Below, piece after piece: positions 14,334 to 16,672 of a DNA stretch of 16,672 bases (position 1 is the first letter of the stretch; each line of letters begins with the position of its first letter). Position numbers and translations under genes: made by a program. The stretch covers positions 1 to 16,672 of the forward strand of contig JAPLMH010000072.1 in assembly GCA_026387135.1 (NCBI GenBank), in the 5' to 3' direction. The notes under the pieces were generated by a model. The model did no database searches and was not told where the DNA came from. It was given only the letters and a program-made list of their open reading frames with translations. Source of the DNA: Candidatus Omnitrophota bacterium (GTDB taxonomy: Bacteria > Omnitrophota > Gorgyraeia > 2-01-FULL-45-10).

Positions 14334-14385
14334 ATCACTTTTTGATGTCTTAACTTATTTCTTGATACCTTCATCGGCCGGCGCC

Positions 14386-15141
14386 CTATCTTAACGTTCT
14401 TGAGAACCAGTCAATTATCAGGTCTCTCATGATCTCATACTGGTACTGGATCAGCCTCTCGGCGTGGAACCCGCCCTTTATTATTTCGATCTTTTTATAT
14501 CCCTTTGCGGCATCATATAATTTAGCGGAATGTCGCGGCTTTATTATCCAGTCCTTATCTCCGCTTATGAACATTATAGAGGTATCTTTTATCCTGCCTA
14601 TGTTATCGAGAGGGCTCTCTTTTGCTATGAAAATATTTCCGGTCTTAGCGCCCTTGCCTTCCCATTTGGAATCGATATTATCTTTAAGGTCCACCCACAT
14701 GCCCGGTTCCCAGAAATGGTAATCTATTGAGTTGAAGGCCGACGGACAGTTTATAAGGACCATGCTCTTTATATCGTTCCTGGTCGCGGCGTCATTGACC
14801 GCGGCGGCGGCCCCTAAAGAAAATGCCAATATGCCTATTTTTTTATAGCCCTGTTGCGCGGCATAACTCGCTACGGCATCTACGTCCAAATTCTCTTTCG
14901 CGGACCATGTATATACTCCGCCGCTCTTACCGTGTCCTCTGAAGTCAAAGATCATGACGTCAAATTCAGGCGTAAGCATGTCGACGGTCTTGCGCATCCA
15001 TTTATTATCTTTGCTGTTAAAGAATCCCGGACAAACTATTACAATGGAATCAAAACCTTTTTTGTGATGGTCGTAGGATATGGGGATATTGTCGGATGTG
15101 TATAGTGTGCCGGATGCGGGTCTGGACTCGTCAGCTGACAT
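14386..15141 (-). CDS. Alpha/beta hydrolase (serine triad)
   Basis: A 251-residue alpha/beta hydrolase. Landmarks, numbered from the start at 15141, are VIVCPGFFNSKD for the oxyanion loop, FDFRGHGKSGG, the nucleophile elbow AFSLGAAAA with Ser108, the acid Asp197 in SGDKDWIIKP, and His226 in GGFHAERL. The elbow begins with Ala instead of the usual Gly. It resembles bacterial esterases and acyl-peptidase-like hydrolases of the DUF1057/YqkD type, but the substrate is unknown. I chose the ATG at 15141, 16 bases after the rubrerythrin stop; the in-frame extension to 15246 lies wholly inside the rubrerythrin gene. No strong Shine-Dalgarno sequence is seen, so the start is less certain. No signal peptide is present. 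Confidence 0.85.
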   Translation of the reverse strand: MSADESRPASGTLYTSDNIPISYDHHKKGFDSIVIVCPGFFNSKDNKWMRKTVDMLTPEFDVMIFDFRGHGKSGGVYTWSAKENLDVDAVASYAAQQGYKKIGILAFSLGAAAAVNDAATRNDIKSMVLINCPSAFNSIDYHFWEPGMWVDLKDNIDSKWEGKGAKTGNIFIAKESPLDNIGRIKDTSIMFISGDKDWIIKPRHSAKLYDAAKGYKKIEIIKGGFHAERLIQYQYEIMRDLIIDWFSRTLR

Positions 15142-15157
15142 AATTTTGGGCGAATCG

Positions 15158-15736
15158 TCAAAAATTTTCCGCCAGGACTTCGTAATAACTTTGAGGGTGC
15201 TTGCAAGCCGGGCACTCTTTTGGAGCCTCGTTACCCTCGACAACATAACCGCAATTTATACAGTGCCACTTTACGGAGCTCTTCTTTTTAAATACTTCTT
15301 TGTTGGCGATGCTGGAGATCAACTTCCTATACCTTGATTCATGAAACCTCTCCACTTTGGCGATCTGCTCAAACGACCTCGTGACCTCCGGGAAACCCTC
15401 TACCTTAGCAACCTGCGCGAAATCGGAATAGAGGCTTGTCCACTCCATATTCTCTCCGGCCGCCGCCTCTTCTAGGTTGGCCTTCGTATCCTTTATGATG
15501 CCTGCGGGATACGATGCCGTTATCTCGGCCTCGCCGCCCTCCAAATGCTTAAAGAATATTTTGGCGTGCTCCTTCTCGTTCTCCGCCGTCTCTGTAAAAA
15601 TATTCGCTATCTGTTCATAGCCTTCTTTCTTCGCGGCGCTCGCAAAATAGGTATATCTGTTCCTCGCCTGCGATTCTCCAGCGAATGCCTTCAAAAGATT
15701 CTTCTCAGTTTTAGTCCCTTTTATAGACTTACCCAT
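15158..15736 (-). CDS. rbr: Rubrerythrin
   Basis: A 192-residue rubrerythrin, a cytoplasmic non-haem iron peroxidase that removes hydrogen peroxide in anaerobes and microaerophiles. The four-helix di-iron domain shows Glu21 (AFAGESQARNRY), a first ExxH with Glu54 and His57, and a second ExxH with Glu129 and His132 (KVERFHESRYR). The C-terminal rubredoxin-like domain carries CINC (159-162) and CPAC (175-178) for a mononuclear iron. The length is the family norm. GGAGGG lies a few bases before the ATG. It is 15 bases downstream of the cyclophilin gene and is probably co-transcribed with it. Its presence suggests an anaerobic or microaerobic life style with oxidative-stress defence. Confidence 0.96.
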   Translation of the reverse strand: MGKSIKGTKTEKNLLKAFAGESQARNRYTYFASAAKKEGYEQIANIFTETAENEKEHAKIFFKHLEGGEAEITASYPAGIIKDTKANLEEAAAGENMEWTSLYSDFAQVAKVEGFPEVTRSFEQIAKVERFHESRYRKLISSIANKEVFKKKSSVKWHCINCGYVVEGNEAPKECPACKHPQSYYEVLAENF

Positions 15737-15751
15737 GGATCCATCCCTCCG

Positions 15752-16306
15752 TCATTTTTTCATATACGCTTTTATTATCTTCTGCTCGGCCACAGGCTTG
15801 TCCCCGGATCCGGTAGCCGTATTCTCTATTTTTTGGACCACATCATAGCCCGACACTACCTTGCCGAATATGGTATGGCGCATATTAAGCCACGAAGTAT
15901 CCGCTGTGGTGATAAAAAACTGGCTGCCGTTCGTATTGGGCCCGGAATTTGCCATGGCCAATATGCCGGGAGAATCAAATTTGACTTTTGGATTAAACTC
16001 ATCCGCAAAAGGCTTGCCCCAGACCGACTTTCCACCCATGCCGGTTCCCGTAGGATCTCCACCCTGTATCATGAATCCCTTTATAACCCTGTGGAATATG
16101 AGGCCGTTATAGTACCCCTTATCTACTAATTTTGTAAAATTCTCACAGGCCTTAGGCGCCACATCAGGCATAAGTTCTATCTCTATATTCCCCTGGTTCG
16201 TCTCTAGAATGACCGTCTTTCCGTCCATAGCGAATGCGCCTCCGTAAAAGTTGGTTACCATCGCGACAAAAAATAGCACTGCGATCCCCGCTAAAAATAT
16301 CTTCAT
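15752..16306 (-). CDS. Cyclophilin-type peptidyl-prolyl cis-trans isomerase with signal peptide
   Basis: A 184-residue cyclophilin that assists protein folding by isomerising X-Pro bonds. The N-terminus (MKIFLAGIAVLFFVAMVTNF, ending GGAFA) is a Sec-type signal with a likely cut after Ala26, so the protein should act in the periplasm or outside. The catalytic core is FHRVIKGFMIQGGD (71-84, catalytic Arg73), ANSGPNTNGSQFFIT (119-133) and TSWLNMRHTIFGKV with Trp139 and His144. It is of PpiA type in role, with a single domain of normal length. It appears to be first in a unit with rubrerythrin and the hydrolase, expressed from a promoter at 16341-16369. Confidence 0.95.
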   Translation of the reverse strand: MKIFLAGIAVLFFVAMVTNFYGGAFAMDGKTVILETNQGNIEIELMPDVAPKACENFTKLVDKGYYNGLIFHRVIKGFMIQGGDPTGTGMGGKSVWGKPFADEFNPKVKFDSPGILAMANSGPNTNGSQFFITTADTSWLNMRHTIFGKVVSGYDVVQKIENTATGSGDKPVAEQKIIKAYMKK

Positions 16307-16340
16307 AAGAAATTATCCCCCATTAGGTTACTGGCCCATC

Positions 16341-16369
16341 ATTCTATAACAAAGAGAAGTGCTATGCAA
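16341..16369 (-). promoter_or_regulatory. Promoter of the cyclophilin-rubrerythrin unit
   Basis: On the minus strand TTGCAT (16369-16364) and TAGAAT (16346-16341) are separated by 17 bases, directly after the terminator hairpin of the upstream zinc-ribbon gene. The leader would be about 25 bases and contains a G-run about 10 bases before the ATG. A GATAAT at 16317-16312, 5 bases before the ATG, is a weaker leaderless-type alternative. Confidence 0.5.
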
Positions 16370-16370
16370 T

Positions 16371-16401
16371 AAAAACCCTACCATAATATTTATGGTATGG
16401 T
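16371..16401 (-). terminator. Intrinsic terminator after the zinc-ribbon gene
   Basis: Minus-strand ACCATACCATAA (16401-16390) and TTATGGTAGGGT (16386-16375) form a stem of 11 pairs with one mismatch and a 3-base loop. A T-rich tract follows (16374-16371, then ATT). It lies about 30 bases after the zinc-ribbon stop and just before the next promoter. Confidence 0.6.
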
Positions 16402-16433
16402 CTTATATTATAAGCCGCAAAAAAGCTTACCTT

Positions 16434-16607
16434 TTAGCGGCCGCTATCTTTCCGCTTTGAGAAACAATCCTTACAATAGACCGGACGATCTCCGCTCGGC
16501 TTGAAAGGAACATCGCACTCTTTCTTACACTCTGCGCAGACAGCCTTGTGCATTTCACGAGGTCTGCCGCCAAATCCACCACCGCCACCACCTGAATTAA
16601 AACCCAT
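16434..16607 (-). CDS. Small CxxC-x17-CxxC zinc-ribbon protein
   Basis: A 57-residue protein. A glycine-rich N-terminus (SGGGGGGFGGRPRE) leads into a zinc ribbon with CAEC (24-27) and CKDC (45-48) exactly 17 residues apart, plus an extra Cys31. The block CDVPFKPSGDRPVYCKDCF is the signature of the CxxC-x17-CxxC domain family, which is frequent in candidate-phylum bacteria and has no established function; nucleic-acid binding is a common guess. I chose the ATG at 16607, which has a near-perfect AAGGAGG five bases upstream; a frame reaching 16655 lacks such a site. A G-C-rich inverted repeat (GGGGA/TCCCC) lies upstream near 16632-16644. It ends at its own terminator. Confidence 0.9.
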   Translation of the reverse strand: MGFNSGGGGGGFGGRPREMHKAVCAECKKECDVPFKPSGDRPVYCKDCFSKRKDSGR

Positions 16608-16672
16608 GCTTCCTCCTTCATTAGCCCTTAGGGGACGTTCCCCATTGGCACACAACTATCTTGCAGTTTACC

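Noticed and set aside
15142..15246. 35-residue N-terminal extension of the serine hydrolase
   Set aside because: It lies almost entirely inside the rubrerythrin coding region; the ATG at 15141 follows the rubrerythrin stop.
15545..16129. 194-codon plus-strand open frame
   Set aside because: It spans the antisense of two well-identified genes (rubrerythrin and cyclophilin) and the gap between them.
1..16672. CRISPR array, insertion sequence, prophage or integrase-bounded island
   Set aside because: I saw no regularly spaced repeats, transposase or integrase motifs, or terminal inverted repeats, and the tRNA has no visible attachment-site copy.

Overview
The window reads as a chromosomal segment from an uncultured, free-living-type bacterium. 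Genes are packed tightly, often with overlapping stop and start codons. A CxxC-x17-CxxC zinc ribbon, GH3-family proteins and a GT-C/TMTC-like membrane protein would fit the Omnitrophota or a related candidate phylum, but that placement is an inference with low confidence. I see no phage genes, insertion sequences or CRISPR array.

Layout. Almost everything is on the minus strand, so transcription runs from high to low coordinates. (1) 16607-13691: a small zinc-ribbon protein with its own terminator, then a promoter, a secreted cyclophilin, rubrerythrin and a serine alpha/beta hydrolase, then a GNAT acetyltransferase with its own promoter. (2) 12436-13701, the only plus-strand gene: a polytopic GT-C/TMTC-like membrane protein, divergent from the operon below and overlapping the GNAT gene tail to tail. 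(3) 12391-1106: one apparent eleven-gene operon. Its order is GH3 synthetase 2, a 108-residue unknown, an NAD-dependent epimerase/dehydratase, an alpha/beta-fold protein with a cysteine nucleophile, an enolase-superfamily racemase/epimerase, GH3 synthetase 1, a DHA2 exporter, a PduO-type cobalamin adenosyltransferase, a radical SAM protein, a YacP-like NYN protein and an MFS_3 transporter. (4) A tRNA-Arg(CCG), a GIY-YIG protein and a truncated polytopic membrane protein follow in the same direction to the left edge.

The most interesting part is the operon core at 4387-12391. Two equal-length (552 aa) GH3-type acyl-adenylate-forming synthetases are translationally linked to an N-acyl/dipeptide-type racemase, a Cys-nucleophile acyl-transfer candidate, an SDR and an exporter. 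My inference is a small-molecule pathway that joins an acyl group to an amine or amino acid, modifies the conjugate and exports it. Neither substrate nor product can be read from the sequence.

Regulatory structure is visible in several places. A palindromic -10 element is shared by the divergent promoters at 12419-12428. Two start codons lie 6-7 bases after a perfect TATAAT and lack a Shine-Dalgarno sequence, which suggests leaderless mRNAs. A pair of mutually exclusive hairpins surrounds the epimerase start at 10337-10384. A hairpin with the Shine-Dalgarno sequence in its loop follows the tRNA. The DHA2 exporter has an apparent frameshift at its C-terminus. The longest stretch without a gene is about 130 bases (16307-16433).
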